A model generated the notes under the pieces. It saw nothing but the letters and a program-made list of their open reading frames with translations, did no database searches and had not been told where the DNA came from. Positions 15,068 to 22,844 of a stretch of DNA of 37,423 bases are shown piece after piece (the stretch's first letter is position 1; every line of letters begins with the position of its first letter). Source of the stretch: Bacteroidales bacterium. Its GTDB lineage: Bacteria > Bacteroidota > Bacteroidia > Bacteroidales > P3. The stretch lies in the NCBI GenBank assembly GCA_017551765.1, contig JAFZKV010000061.1, positions 1 to 37,423 on the forward strand, read 5' to 3'. A program made the position numbers and the translations under genes.

Positions 15068-17260
15068 TTAGCGAAGGAGGGTGACGGTGCCGGCGCCGTT
15101 GCGGCGGTAGTCGTGGGCGTCGCGCATAAACCAATGGTAGACATAGGTCCCTTGAGGCAAGGGGGTGCCGCCCGAGGTGCCGTCCCACGAGGCTGAGGGG
15201 TCGGTGGTGCCGAAGAGCACTTGGCCGCGACGGTCATAGACGGTGAGCTCGAATTCGACGGGCTCCACCGTGGTGACGGCCCTGAAGCGGTTGTTCTCGC
15301 CGGCATCGGGGGTGAAGACGTTGGGGAACCACACGTCGAGCACCCGCGTGCCGACGGTGAAGGTGGTGTCGGCGCAGCAGCCGCGACGGTTGCAGGTGCG
15401 CAGCGTCACCTCGATGCTGTCGGGCAGGGGCTGGTGGAACTGCCGCCGCAGGGGCGAGCCGGTATACACGCTGCCGTTGCCAAACAGCCATCGGCTGCTT
15501 ACGCTGCCCTCGGTGCAGTCGGTGCAGATGACCACAGGATGGTCGAAGTCGATGTAGGGGCGGCTGAGGTCGACGCACGGCGGCGCCATGCAGGAGGCCA
15601 GACGCAGCGTCACTGTGGAGTCGCACCCGTTGGCGGCCGTCAGGTGGAAGGTATAGGTGCCCGGGATGGTAATGGCGGTGTCGGCAATGTGGAGCGTGTC
15701 GTCGGGCGCCAGCGTGTCGTACAGCACGGTCTCAAACGAGGGCAACACGGTGAGCGCCAGGTGGTAGACGTGCACCGTGTCGGGGTCGAACAGCTTGCCT
15801 TCCAGGTTGTAGGTGCCGCTTGCGGCCAGCTCGCCGTCGGCGTAGTGGAAGGGCCCCCAATGGTAAGGGGCGAGGACACAGACGGTGTCGGCGCGCGTCA
15901 GTGTGTCGCGCGGATAGGGGTCGAGGGCCATGCCCACGGCGTTGGCATAGCTGTCGGCGGTGCCGTTGCGCAAGCCATAGAGGATGGCCACAAAGGTGCC
16001 GCTGTCGATCTCCAGGTGGTGAGGGCCGAGGCCGACGGCGGTATGGTAGGCTTGTATCTCGGGGTCCCAATTGGGAGGGAAGGTGCTGCTGAGCGAAAGC
16101 AGCTGTCCGTCGAGGCGCAGACCGCCTGCACACAGCGTGTCGCAGAAGATGGTGAGGTAGTTGTCCTGGTAGTCGACAAACTGCTCTGCTGTGAACCAGG
16201 CCTCGCGCACACCGTGCTCCATCGAGGGCACCGTCACCGAGGCGGGGCCGCCGCAGAAGCCACTCGCGCCGTAGCTGCTCATCAGCAGCGACACTCCGGT
16301 GCGGCCCGAGAAGTAGTAGGGCTGCGAGGCGACGTTGCTGGAAAGGGGTGTTTGCTGATTGGAGATTATTTCGCCGCGCGACATGGTATGAGCGTATGTG
16401 CCATTGAAGTACAACATATTGCTGTCGTCGCCCGAGGTGACGTGGACATAATAGCTTTGTTGCTCGCCGACACCGCCTAATAGAGAGGTGTGCCCCCATT
16501 GGCTGAGGGGAATGGCCTGCTCGTAGAGGTGTGTGCCGCGATAGTTGTCGGTGATGGGCACATGGGCCGCGCTGTTGCCTTGGAACATGGCAAAGGGGCG
16601 CCCGTTGGAGGTGACGGTTTTGCCTCCGAAGTAGCCCCAGGTATAGAGCGCGTTGCTCAGCGGCTGTTGGGTGCCGAGGATGTAGGTCTCGCCGCGTTGC
16701 AGGGGAATGTGCAGCAGGCCGTCGTCGGGCACTTCGATGTCGCTTGGCACCTGTCGGTTGCCGAGCCAATTGTGGAAGTCGACGGTGATGACGGTGCTGT
16801 CCTCGGTGGCCAGGAAGCCCAGCATCTCGGTGTCGCCCTGGGCAGCGGTGGCCGATTGGGCGATGTACTCCGTGCCGAGGCAGCGGGTGGGAACGATCAT
16901 CGCCACCTCGTGGCTGACGAAGATGGCGTTGCGGGCAAAGAGGGCGATGTCGGCCGAGGCGGTGACGTGGTAGGCACGGCCACGCACCTCCTCGTTTGTG
17001 CCGCATACGTGCACCGCCCTGCCGCCGCCGTTGAGGTGGAAGGTGGCGCTATTGTCCTGGCTTTCAACAGTGACAGTGGCATTGCTCGGCCCTACGGCAA
17101 TCAGTGAGCAGGTGTCGTCGGGCATCTGGTGCGTGCCGCCCGTGTTGGGCAGGAACATCACCCAGAAGTCGCGCCCCATGTTGGTGGAGGGGGCCGACTG
17201 CGCGCAGGCAGCCCCTTCCACCAGAAGCAGCAACAGGATGATATGGCACAGCTTTTTCAC
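15068..17260 (-). CDS. IgGFc-binding-like surface protein with type IX (type B) sorting domain
   Basis: A 730-aa secreted protein starting at GTG 17260. A signal peptide (to about ACA-Q, residue 20) is followed by STNMGRDFWVMFLPN, the start of the IgGFc-binding N-terminal domain found in many Bacteroidota surface proteins. A middle repeat ends in TAANGCDSTVTLRL. A PKD-like segment (YIDFDHPVVICTDCTEG) and the gliding-motility C-terminal domain follow: VWFPNVFTPD, YDRRGQ, WDGTSGG, PLPQGTYVYHW, ending GAGTVTLLR. This last domain directs export by the type IX system. The ligand is unknown; binding of IgG is only implied by the domain name. It is a paralog of 18311-21043, with the same order of domains and 33 identical bases at the 3' end. 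Confidence 0.85.
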   Translation of the reverse strand: MKKLCHIILLLLLVEGAACAQSAPSTNMGRDFWVMFLPNTGGTHQMPDDTCSLIAVGPSNATVTVESQDNSATFHLNGGGRAVHVCGTNEEVRGRAYHVTASADIALFARNAIFVSHEVAMIVPTRCLGTEYIAQSATAAQGDTEMLGFLATEDSTVITVDFHNWLGNRQVPSDIEVPDDGLLHIPLQRGETYILGTQQPLSNALYTWGYFGGKTVTSNGRPFAMFQGNSAAHVPITDNYRGTHLYEQAIPLSQWGHTSLLGGVGEQQSYYVHVTSGDDSNMLYFNGTYAHTMSRGEIISNQQTPLSSNVASQPYYFSGRTGVSLLMSSYGASGFCGGPASVTVPSMEHGVREAWFTAEQFVDYQDNYLTIFCDTLCAGGLRLDGQLLSLSSTFPPNWDPEIQAYHTAVGLGPHHLEIDSGTFVAILYGLRNGTADSYANAVGMALDPYPRDTLTRADTVCVLAPYHWGPFHYADGELAASGTYNLEGKLFDPDTVHVYHLALTVLPSFETVLYDTLAPDDTLHIADTAITIPGTYTFHLTAANGCDSTVTLRLASCMAPPCVDLSRPYIDFDHPVVICTDCTEGSVSSRWLFGNGSVYTGSPLRRQFHQPLPDSIEVTLRTCNRRGCCADTTFTVGTRVLDVWFPNVFTPDAGENNRFRAVTTVEPVEFELTVYDRRGQVLFGTTDPSASWDGTSGGTPLPQGTYVYHWFMRDAHDYRRNGAGTVTLLR
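15075..15107. repeat. 33-base exact repeat, copy 1 (3' end of type IX cargo gene)
   Basis: This stretch is identical to 18318-18350 and encodes the final residues NGAGTVTLL before the stop in both paralogs. Identity stops just outside it, including at the stop codon itself (TAA here, TGA there). Confidence 0.85.
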
Positions 17261-17284
17261 TCTCCGGAGGGTTGTTCAACGGAA

Positions 17285-17314
17285 TAACGTCCAACTTGCC
17301 TTATTATTGTGCAC
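17285..17314. repeat. Shared leader element, copy 1
   Basis: Upstream of the GTG at 17260 the plus strand has AACG, then 10 bases, then CCTTATTATTGTGCA. The paralog at 18311-21043 has AACG, 9 bases, then CCTTTTTATTGTGCA at the same distance from its ATG. It may be a conserved leader or promoter element carried along in a duplication. Confidence 0.5.
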
Positions 17315-17321
17315 CAGCACT

Positions 17322-18032
17322 CTACCGTGTGAGGCCGCCGTAGGATTTGGCCGCCTTCTGCAGGGCCTCCTCGGTGGTGAACTGCTGGTAGTAGGTGCTT
17401 TGGGTGACAATCTTTTGCGGCGAGCAGCGCTTGTCGGAAACGTGCACCAGGGCCCACCCCTTCATCTCGTCGCCAAATTCGTCGCCCACCAGCGCCAGCT
17501 TGCCCTCCACCTCGATTAGCTCGGCCGCCTCCACGTTGCGCACCCCGAAGCACACCATCGGCGTGTCGGTGTGGATTTGCTGTGTGGCGGTGAAGAGGCG
17601 CAGCTCGTCGCCGTTGTGCAGCCGGTCGGCCGTGAGGTCGGTGAGCAGCGCAGGAACGCCGTCCACCTCGCCGAGTTGCTGTCCCACCGGCGGCAGGGTG
17701 CCGTCGCTCACAGGTATCCCCGGCATCAGCAACGAGCCGTAGGCCATGTTTTTGGGCATGTACACCGCCGGCATCCGCAAGGACATCGACAGGAAGCCGC
17801 TATAGGCAATCGCATGCTCGGTGAACATGGGTTTGCACCACTTGAGCGACTGCCACAGCGAAACGGTGTTGCGCATGCGCTGCCGCTGGATGAATTGTTC
17901 GCGCGTGTTGCTGCGCCGCTCCATCGAGTGCGCCGAGCGTGCCACCATCCGCCCTTTCTTGAGGTAGAAGGTCACTCCTGATGAACGCATGCTGCCGTTG
18001 AGCAGCAGCCCCATTGGTTTCTCTTTTTTCAT
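17322..18032 (-). CDS. Hypothetical protein, possibly DUF6266-like
   Basis: A 236-aa protein. ATG 18032 (MKKEKPMGLLLNGSM) is chosen because AAGGAG lies 10-15 bases before it; an ATG at 18176 falls inside array C. It is basic at the N-terminus (KKGRMVARSAHSMERRSNTREQF). Then come a Met-rich middle and a conserved-looking C-terminus (GWALVHVSDKRCSPQ, TTEEALQKAAKSYGGLTR). There is no signal peptide or membrane helix. The general shape recalls the short Bacteroidota proteins grouped as DUF6266, but I am not sure. It lies between two paralogous type IX cargo genes. Its transcript would carry palindromic array C in a leader of about 190 bases. No function can be assigned. Confidence 0.7.
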   Translation of the reverse strand: MKKEKPMGLLLNGSMRSSGVTFYLKKGRMVARSAHSMERRSNTREQFIQRQRMRNTVSLWQSLKWCKPMFTEHAIAYSGFLSMSLRMPAVYMPKNMAYGSLLMPGIPVSDGTLPPVGQQLGEVDGVPALLTDLTADRLHNGDELRLFTATQQIHTDTPMVCFGVRNVEAAELIEVEGKLALVGDEFGDEMKGWALVHVSDKRCSPQKIVTQSTYYQQFTTEEALQKAAKSYGGLTR

Positions 18033-18086
18033 GGTTATTGTCTCCTTATCTGTTAGGTTATTATTAACATCGCTATAACGCTCACT

Positions 18087-18177
18087 GTTGTCCATTCGTT
18101 GTACACTTGTTATACGCTTGTTGTTCGCTCTTTGAACGGACAACAAGCGGACAACAAACGGACAACAAACGCACAAC
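18087..18177. repeat. Palindromic 11-bp array C (GTTGTCCG family)
   Basis: Four 11-bp units run from 18087 to 18130 (GTTGTCCATTC, GTTGTACACTT, GTTATACGCTT, GTTGTTCGCTC). After a TTT centre, four reverse-complement-type units run from 18134 to 18177 (GAACGGACAAC, AAGCGGACAAC, AAACGGACAAC, AAACGCACAAC). The arms are exactly symmetric about 18132 and pair at 34 of 44 positions. The left arm is more diverged. It lies downstream of the -7 box at 18230, so in the leader of the gene starting at 18032. Confidence 0.92.
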
Positions 18178-18229
18178 AGTGGTAGTTATCAGGTACTTAT
18201 ACCAGACCTTGCCTGAGGTTATCCAAAGG

Positions 18230-18237
18230 CAAAGATA
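18230..18237 (-). promoter_or_regulatory. -7 box (TATCTTTG) upstream of array C
   Basis: The minus strand reads TATCTTTGCC, a TAnnTTTG match. Initiation near 18223 would place array C inside the transcribed leader of the hypothetical gene. No clear -33 box. Confidence 0.45.
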
Positions 18238-18270
18238 AGCATTTTTTTGAAATAGAGAGAATTATTTTTT

Positions 18271-18300
18271 GAGTGAGAAGGAATTACTCCCCTTTCACTC
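18271..18300. other. Hairpin just after the second type IX cargo gene
   Basis: GAGTGA-GAAGG...CCTTTCACTC pairs as a stem of about 10 bp with one bulge, 11 bases beyond the stop at 18311. On the gene's strand the hairpin is followed by A-rich, not T-rich, sequence, so a classical terminator is not supported. Confidence 0.35.
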
Positions 18301-18310
18301 CCCCTTCTTC

Positions 18311-21043
18311 TCACCGTAGGAGGGTGACGGTGCCGGCGCCGTTGCGGCGGAAATCATAGGCGTCCTTCGCGAACCAATAGTAGACGTAGGCCCCCTGGGG
18401 CATGGGGGCACCGTCGCGTGTGCCGTCCCATAGGGCGGTGGGGTCGTCGGTGTGGTAAACCAGCAGCCCTTGCCGGTTGTAGATATAGAGCTCAAACTCG
18501 ACAATCTCGAACGATGCCGTGCAGCCGAAGCGGTTGTTGGTTTCCAGGCCTGGGGTGAAAACGTTTGGGAACCACACGGACCGTATGCACACCGGCACGG
18601 TGAAGGTGGTGTCCACGCAACACTGATACCTGTTGCACGAGGTGAGTGTCACCACCACGCTGTCGGGCAGCGGATAGTGAAATTGTCGGCGGGGTTTGTC
18701 ACCTGTGAGGGTGACGCCGTCGGAAAAAGTCCAGGTGGAGGTGGCGTGCCCCTCGGAGCAGTCGGTGAAATAGACAACCGGATGGTCGAAGTCGACAAAA
18801 GGCCGTTCGACCTCGAAACACATCACGGGCGGATTATCGATGCCCACCATTAGCTCGGCGACGGTGTGCCCCTCGGCGTCAATCAGCCGGTAGATTGTAG
18901 TGGTTCGCGGGCTGACGTTGATTGAGGCCTGTCCTTGTTGCGCCTCAAGGTCGGGGTCGGGTGGGTCGGCAGCCCAAAGGAAATAATAGGTTCCCGTGGC
19001 TGTGAGGGTCAGCGTGTCTCCAGGACAGATGCCGTCGGCGCTGGCCGAAATGCCTGCCACGGCGTAGGACAGATGCAGCGTCACCGTAGAGTCGCATCCG
19101 TTGGCCGCCGTGAAGGTGAACGTGTAATCGCCTGCCTCCATCAGCGTCGTGTCGGCGAAGAACAGCGTGTCGCCCTGAATGATGACGGCCTCTGTATCGA
19201 TGGCGGTGTGGGGCAGGATGGTCAGCAGCAGGTGGTAATAGTGGAGCGTATCGCCGACGAGTTCGTTGCGCCACAGTTCCAGGGTCCCGGCGTTGGCCGT
19301 TGTCGCCGCGTCGACCGAGAAGCCATAATCCTCATACGGCAGCCCTTGGCATACAGTGTCGCGGTACACCGTAGTGTCGGTGGTGATAGGTCGGGGAGTA
19401 CATTCTATATGTAGCCTTAGTATAGAATCACAGCCATTTGCGGCTGTTAGATAGAAATTATAGGTGCCCGCAGTCGTGAAGGCGGTGTCGGCATAAAACA
19501 GAGTGTCGCCCTCATAGATGTGTGCTGTTGTGTCGCCATAGGAAATAGGCAGCACGGTGAGCGTGAGGTGAATGTGGTGCGTGGAGTCCCCGTTGTAATC
19601 CAGCCGCCATAATCCCAGATTGCCCGCTGATGAGGTCTGTTGTGGACTGAGGTTGAATCCGTTTGCCGAATACTCTTGTCCCATGCACACAGTGTCGTAA
19701 ATCTGAACGGTGTCAATTATGAAGGGAATTATTGCGGTGGAATCGACAGACATACCGGTGTTGTATGCGTAGCTCTCCACTTGTCCTATACCATAGGCGG
19801 TCGCTATAAAAGGACCGGCAGAGTTGCTTAAAAAATGTACGTTGTTGCTCACTGAGACCCGAGCATAACTATAGGCGGTATCTAATGTGGAAAATTGGTA
19901 TGCTATGTTGTTGCCGTCAAGGGTCATGGAAGAGACATATTGGGTACGTAGTACGATGTTGACATAATGAGTATGAATACGAGAGGATTCGTAAGTGGTG
20001 AGCCCAACACGTTGTAAACCTCTGTCCAAGGGAGTGATCATCAGTTCATTGGCATCCCCAGGTTCTCCATAATAATCCGATGCTTGTTGATACATTCCGA
20101 CACAAACAGGCTTTGTTGTCCTAATACGTTGAGCGCTATTGGCCGACATGACATATTGGTAAGTCTGTCCAGAATTGAGAAGAATGGGTGAAGAGAAACC
20201 GGAAATGTAGACGTTGCAGTTGTCTTCAGACGAGGTGATTCTGACATAGTCGCCAACAGTGCGCTGTGCTGTTGTAATGACGGCAAAATCGGTACCCCAA
20301 TTTTTGACGGGTATGCTTTGTTCAAAGATATGGTCGCCACTTGGGGAGCCTGCGGGTATGCTTGTAAATTTGTTCCCTTGAAACAATGCGAATGGTCTAT
20401 TTCCTCGGACTTTGCAACCAGAAAATGTGTTTGGTGTAGGTGTTTCGAGTAGGTATGATTGTCCTTGTTGTAGTGTAAGTGTTAGTGTGCTGCCTGGAGA
20501 TAAACTGCTGCCTACCAAGGAAGAATTCACCACCATTTGAATGACGGTATTGTCTTCGGTGGCCACCATCATTATTTCAGCGGCTGATGTCGACGGGCGG
20601 TTATTGTCTCCAGGAAAATCTTGCGCCATATAAAGAGTGTCGAGTGCACGTGTGGGCAGTACTTGGGTGATGCCGCAGCTGGCCAATTGGTGGGAGACAG
20701 CGAAGAGAAAAATGCTGGCGGTTGACGTTATATGGAAGCCGTTGTTGGCGGGAGAGTTGAATGAGGTTGGAATAGCAGAGCTGTTGGGAAGGATGATTTC
20801 TACACGGCTACCGGCATTTAGGTGAGCCGAAAGGTGTACATTGGCCCCGATGTTGTCTACAAAGATGTCACAAGCGGTGTCTCCAATGGCGATGACTTTC
20901 CTGTATTCAGGTGTTTGATCGCCTCCGTTGATGAGAAACCCAACCCAGAAGTCGCGACCCATTGAGGTGGAAGTTCCTGATTGTGCATGGATAACCCCTC
21001 CTGCCAGGAGTAATAATAGGGTTATAAAACACAATTGTTTCAT
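18311..21043 (-). CDS. IgGFc-binding-like surface protein with type IX (type B) sorting domain, paralog 2
   Basis: A 910-aa secreted protein with ATG at 21043. The signal peptide ends near IHA-Q. STSMGRDFWVGFLIN opens the IgGFc-binding-like domain (about residues 20-430). Then come two 110-130 residue repeats, each closing with AANGCDS(I/T)(L/V)xLHxE/S, a short Ig-like segment (ADGICPGDTLTLTATG), a PKD-like part and a type IX sorting domain (VWFPNVFTPG, YNRQG, WDGTRDGAPMPQGAYVYYW, ending GAGTVTLLR). It is about 180 residues longer than its paralog at 15068-17260, due to an extra NGCDS repeat and the Ig-like segment. The N-terminal two fifths of the gene (about 19700-21043) are visibly more AT-rich than the rest, which suggests a mosaic origin. 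The ligand is unknown. Confidence 0.85.
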   Translation of the reverse strand: MKQLCFITLLLLLAGGVIHAQSGTSTSMGRDFWVGFLINGGDQTPEYRKVIAIGDTACDIFVDNIGANVHLSAHLNAGSRVEIILPNSSAIPTSFNSPANNGFHITSTASIFLFAVSHQLASCGITQVLPTRALDTLYMAQDFPGDNNRPSTSAAEIMMVATEDNTVIQMVVNSSLVGSSLSPGSTLTLTLQQGQSYLLETPTPNTFSGCKVRGNRPFALFQGNKFTSIPAGSPSGDHIFEQSIPVKNWGTDFAVITTAQRTVGDYVRITSSEDNCNVYISGFSSPILLNSGQTYQYVMSANSAQRIRTTKPVCVGMYQQASDYYGEPGDANELMITPLDRGLQRVGLTTYESSRIHTHYVNIVLRTQYVSSMTLDGNNIAYQFSTLDTAYSYARVSVSNNVHFLSNSAGPFIATAYGIGQVESYAYNTGMSVDSTAIIPFIIDTVQIYDTVCMGQEYSANGFNLSPQQTSSAGNLGLWRLDYNGDSTHHIHLTLTVLPISYGDTTAHIYEGDTLFYADTAFTTAGTYNFYLTAANGCDSILRLHIECTPRPITTDTTVYRDTVCQGLPYEDYGFSVDAATTANAGTLELWRNELVGDTLHYYHLLLTILPHTAIDTEAVIIQGDTLFFADTTLMEAGDYTFTFTAANGCDSTVTLHLSYAVAGISASADGICPGDTLTLTATGTYYFLWAADPPDPDLEAQQGQASINVSPRTTTIYRLIDAEGHTVAELMVGIDNPPVMCFEVERPFVDFDHPVVYFTDCSEGHATSTWTFSDGVTLTGDKPRRQFHYPLPDSVVVTLTSCNRYQCCVDTTFTVPVCIRSVWFPNVFTPGLETNNRFGCTASFEIVEFELYIYNRQGLLVYHTDDPTALWDGTRDGAPMPQGAYVYYWFAKDAYDFRRNGAGTVTLLR
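18318..18350. repeat. 33-base exact repeat, copy 2 (3' end of type IX cargo gene)
   Basis: Identical to 15075-15107. Together with the shared leader element this marks the two cargo genes as a duplicated or gene-converted pair. Confidence 0.85.
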
Positions 21044-21061
21044 GGGTGAAAAGGTAATATT

Positions 21062-21093
21062 CTCTATAACGGGCTAATACCCTTTTTATTGTG
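21062..21093. repeat. Shared leader element, copy 2
   Basis: This is the counterpart of 17285-17314: AACG followed after 9 bases by CCTTTTTATTGTGCA, just upstream of the ATG at 21043. Minus-strand transcription would enter the gene from here. No TAnnTTTG box is seen at this end. Confidence 0.5.
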
Positions 21094-21218
21094 CATGATT
21101 GTAAAAATGCCCGCAAGCTTTTTTTTGTTGCACAAAACTTGGTGTCGACTGGTGGTGTGGATGGGTGTAGATGAATGGTGTTTGGAACCCTGAGGAATGG
21201 TAAAAAGTTTTCAACCGA

Positions 21219-21267
21219 GGTTGGTGGTCGGTGGTTGGTGGTTGGTGGCTGCTGGTTGGTGGCTGGA
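21219..21267. repeat. G-rich 7-bp tandem array F upstream of mraZ
   Basis: Seven tandem heptamers in exact register: GGTTGGT, GGTCGGT, GGTTGGT, GGTTGGT, GGCTGCT, GGTTGGT, GGCTGGA. No reverse-complement arm is present. All GG pairs are on the plus strand, so a two-tier G-quadruplex is possible. It lies in the 402-base divergent gap (21044-21445) between the cargo gene and mraZ. The rest of that gap is AT-rich, with the GTAATTTTAC element at 21413-21422 and no gene. Confidence 0.88.
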
Positions 21268-21412
21268 GATGGGTTGTGTTTCTGTTTGTTACAAAAAAAG
21301 TTTGTATTGGATGAAACTTTTTTTCAAATGTTGCGTTAAGGGTTATGAACAACAAAAAATGTTAAAAAAAGGAAATAAAAGGAATTTTTAGGCAGAAATT
21401 GGAATTTTCTTC

Positions 21413-21422
21413 GTAATTTTAC
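21413..21422 (+). promoter_or_regulatory. Possible mraZ promoter element (GTAATTTTAC)
   Basis: GTAATTTTAC lies 23 bases before the mraZ ATG and contains TAATTTTA, a near match to TAnnTTTG. The same ten bases occur upstream of ftsZ (34835-34844). No -33 TTG at the right spacing. Confidence 0.35.
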
Positions 21423-21445
21423 AACCTGAAAAATAGTAGGTAAAA

Positions 21446-21907
21446 ATGGCGTTAATACTTGGAAAAGAGTACTGTAAGGTCGATTCTAACGGCCGTTTCA
21501 AGTTCCCGATTGCCCTCAAGAGGCAGTTGGAAACCGAGGACGGGCGTTTTGTGATTCGACAGAGTATCTATGCCGAGTGTTTGGAGCTGTGGACTTATGC
21601 GAGTTTCAGGGAGGAGGCGGAGAAACTTCAGGAGAAGCTTAATCCTTACCGCCGCGAGGACCGCGACCTGCTGCGCAAGCTGACAGAGGGCAACATCATC
21701 GAGCTTGACTCGAATGACCGTCTGCTGGTGCCTGCCGAGCAGAAGGCCCTGGTGGCGGGTGCCAAAGAGGTTGTGCTGCAATCGACCGGCAAGTTCATCG
21801 AGCTCTGGGACCGCAAGACCTACGACAAGATGAACACTTCCGGCGGCGACTTTGCCCTAAGGGCGGAGCAGCTGCTGGGTCAGTCGAAGGCAGAGGATGA
21901 CCAATGA
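21446..21907 (+). CDS. mraZ: Transcriptional regulator MraZ
   Basis: A 153-aa protein with two SpoVT/AbrB-like halves. The two DxxxR DNA-binding motifs are VDSNGRFKFP and LDSNDRLLVP. MraZ forms a ring-shaped oligomer, binds G-rich direct repeats in front of its own operon and usually represses the dcw cluster. It is the first gene of the cluster. Its end overlaps the rsmH start by 11 bases. The G-rich heptamer array F upstream is where a MraZ operator would be expected, although the TGGGN box known in other bacteria is not clearly repeated there. Confidence 0.95.
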   Translation: MALILGKEYCKVDSNGRFKFPIALKRQLETEDGRFVIRQSIYAECLELWTYASFREEAEKLQEKLNPYRREDRDLLRKLTEGNIIELDSNDRLLVPAEQKALVAGAKEVVLQSTGKFIELWDRKTYDKMNTSGGDFALRAEQLLGQSKAEDDQ

Positions 21908-22841
21908 ATACCATAAGTCGGTAATGCTTGCCGAGGCCGTTGAGGGCCTTGCCATTCGCCCCGAGGGCACGTATGTGGACGTGACCTTCGGCGGCGGCGG
22001 TCATTCGCGTGCCATCCTGTCTGCGTTGGGCCCCGAGGGACGCCTCTATGCTTTCGACCAGGACGAGGACGCCCGCGCCAATGCCATTGACGACCCGCGC
22101 TTTACGCTTATCGGCGAAAATTTCAGTCACTTGAAGGCTTTCTTGCGCCTGCACGGTGTGCGTCGTGTGGACGGGGTGTTGGCCGACTTGGGGGTGAGCA
22201 GCCATCAGTTCGATGTGGCCGAACGTGGCTTTTCGACCCGCTTCGACGGGGCGTTGGATTTGCGCATGGATCGCCGCAGCCCTGTGACGGGCGCCGACCT
22301 GGTGAACAACAGCTCGGAGGAGGATTTGGCGCGGTTGCTGCGCCTCTACGGCGAGTTGCCCAATGCGCGCCAGATGGCACGGGCGATTGTGAAGTATCGT
22401 GAGTGCAAGGGAGTGCAGGGGAGTGCAGGGGAGAGCGGTATTAAGACCACCTCGGACCTCAAGGAGGCGGTGGCGAAGCATCTGCCGCGCGGCATGGAGA
22501 ACAAGTATCTGGCCATGCTGTTCCAGGCGCTGCGCATCGAGGTGAACGGCGAGCTGGAGGCCTTGAAGGCTATGTTGCAGCAGGCCAGCGAACTGCTTGT
22601 GGAGGGTGGGCACCTGGTGGTGATCAGCTATCATTCGCTGGAGGACCGCCTGGTGAAGAACTATATGCGCAGCGGCAACTTTGAGGGGGTGGTGGAGAAG
22701 GATTTCTATGGCAACCCGCTGTCACCGATGCGCATGGTGTGCAAGTGCACCGCCACCGACGAGGAAGTGGCCGAAAACAACCGCGCCCGCAGTGCCATGC
22801 TGCGAGTGGCGGAGAAAGTGGAAATGAAAAACGAGAAATGA
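21897..22841 (+). CDS. rsmH: 16S rRNA (cytosine(1402)-N(4))-methyltransferase RsmH
   Basis: A 314-aa SAM-dependent enzyme modifying C1402 of 16S rRNA in the ribosomal P site. Seen: YHKSVMLAEAVEGL, the SAM loop VDVTFGGGGHSRAIL, ADLGVSSHQFD, GFSTRFDGALDLRMD, ALRIEVNGELEAL and VISYHSLEDRLVKNY. A short insertion (about residues 168-180, ECKGVQGSAGESG) lies between conserved blocks and is encoded by a 10-bp tandem repeat. Length is otherwise normal. The start overlaps mraZ, and the stop is 3 bases before the ftsL-like gene. Confidence 0.95.
   Translation: MTNEYHKSVMLAEAVEGLAIRPEGTYVDVTFGGGGHSRAILSALGPEGRLYAFDQDEDARANAIDDPRFTLIGENFSHLKAFLRLHGVRRVDGVLADLGVSSHQFDVAERGFSTRFDGALDLRMDRRSPVTGADLVNNSSEEDLARLLRLYGELPNARQMARAIVKYRECKGVQGSAGESGIKTTSDLKEAVAKHLPRGMENKYLAMLFQALRIEVNGELEALKAMLQQASELLVEGGHLVVISYHSLEDRLVKNYMRSGNFEGVVEKDFYGNPLSPMRMVCKCTATDEEVAENNRARSAMLRVAEKVEMKNEK
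22401..22436. repeat. 10-bp tandem repeat inside rsmH
   Basis: GAGTGCAAGG, GAGTGCAGGG, GAGTGCAGGG and a partial GAGAGC follow each other exactly. Gain or loss of one unit would shift the rsmH frame. As it stands the frame is open. Confidence 0.9.
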
Positions 22842-22844
22842 AAG

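Noticed and set aside
18033-18176. Longer start (18176) for the hypothetical protein
   Set aside because: The extension is encoded by array C and reads as low-complexity. ATG 18032 has a good AAGGAG upstream.
21086-21355. Minus-strand frame across the mraZ upstream gap
   Set aside because: Its Pro/Thr/Ser/Gln run is simply the reverse reading of heptamer array F. No start signal or homology.
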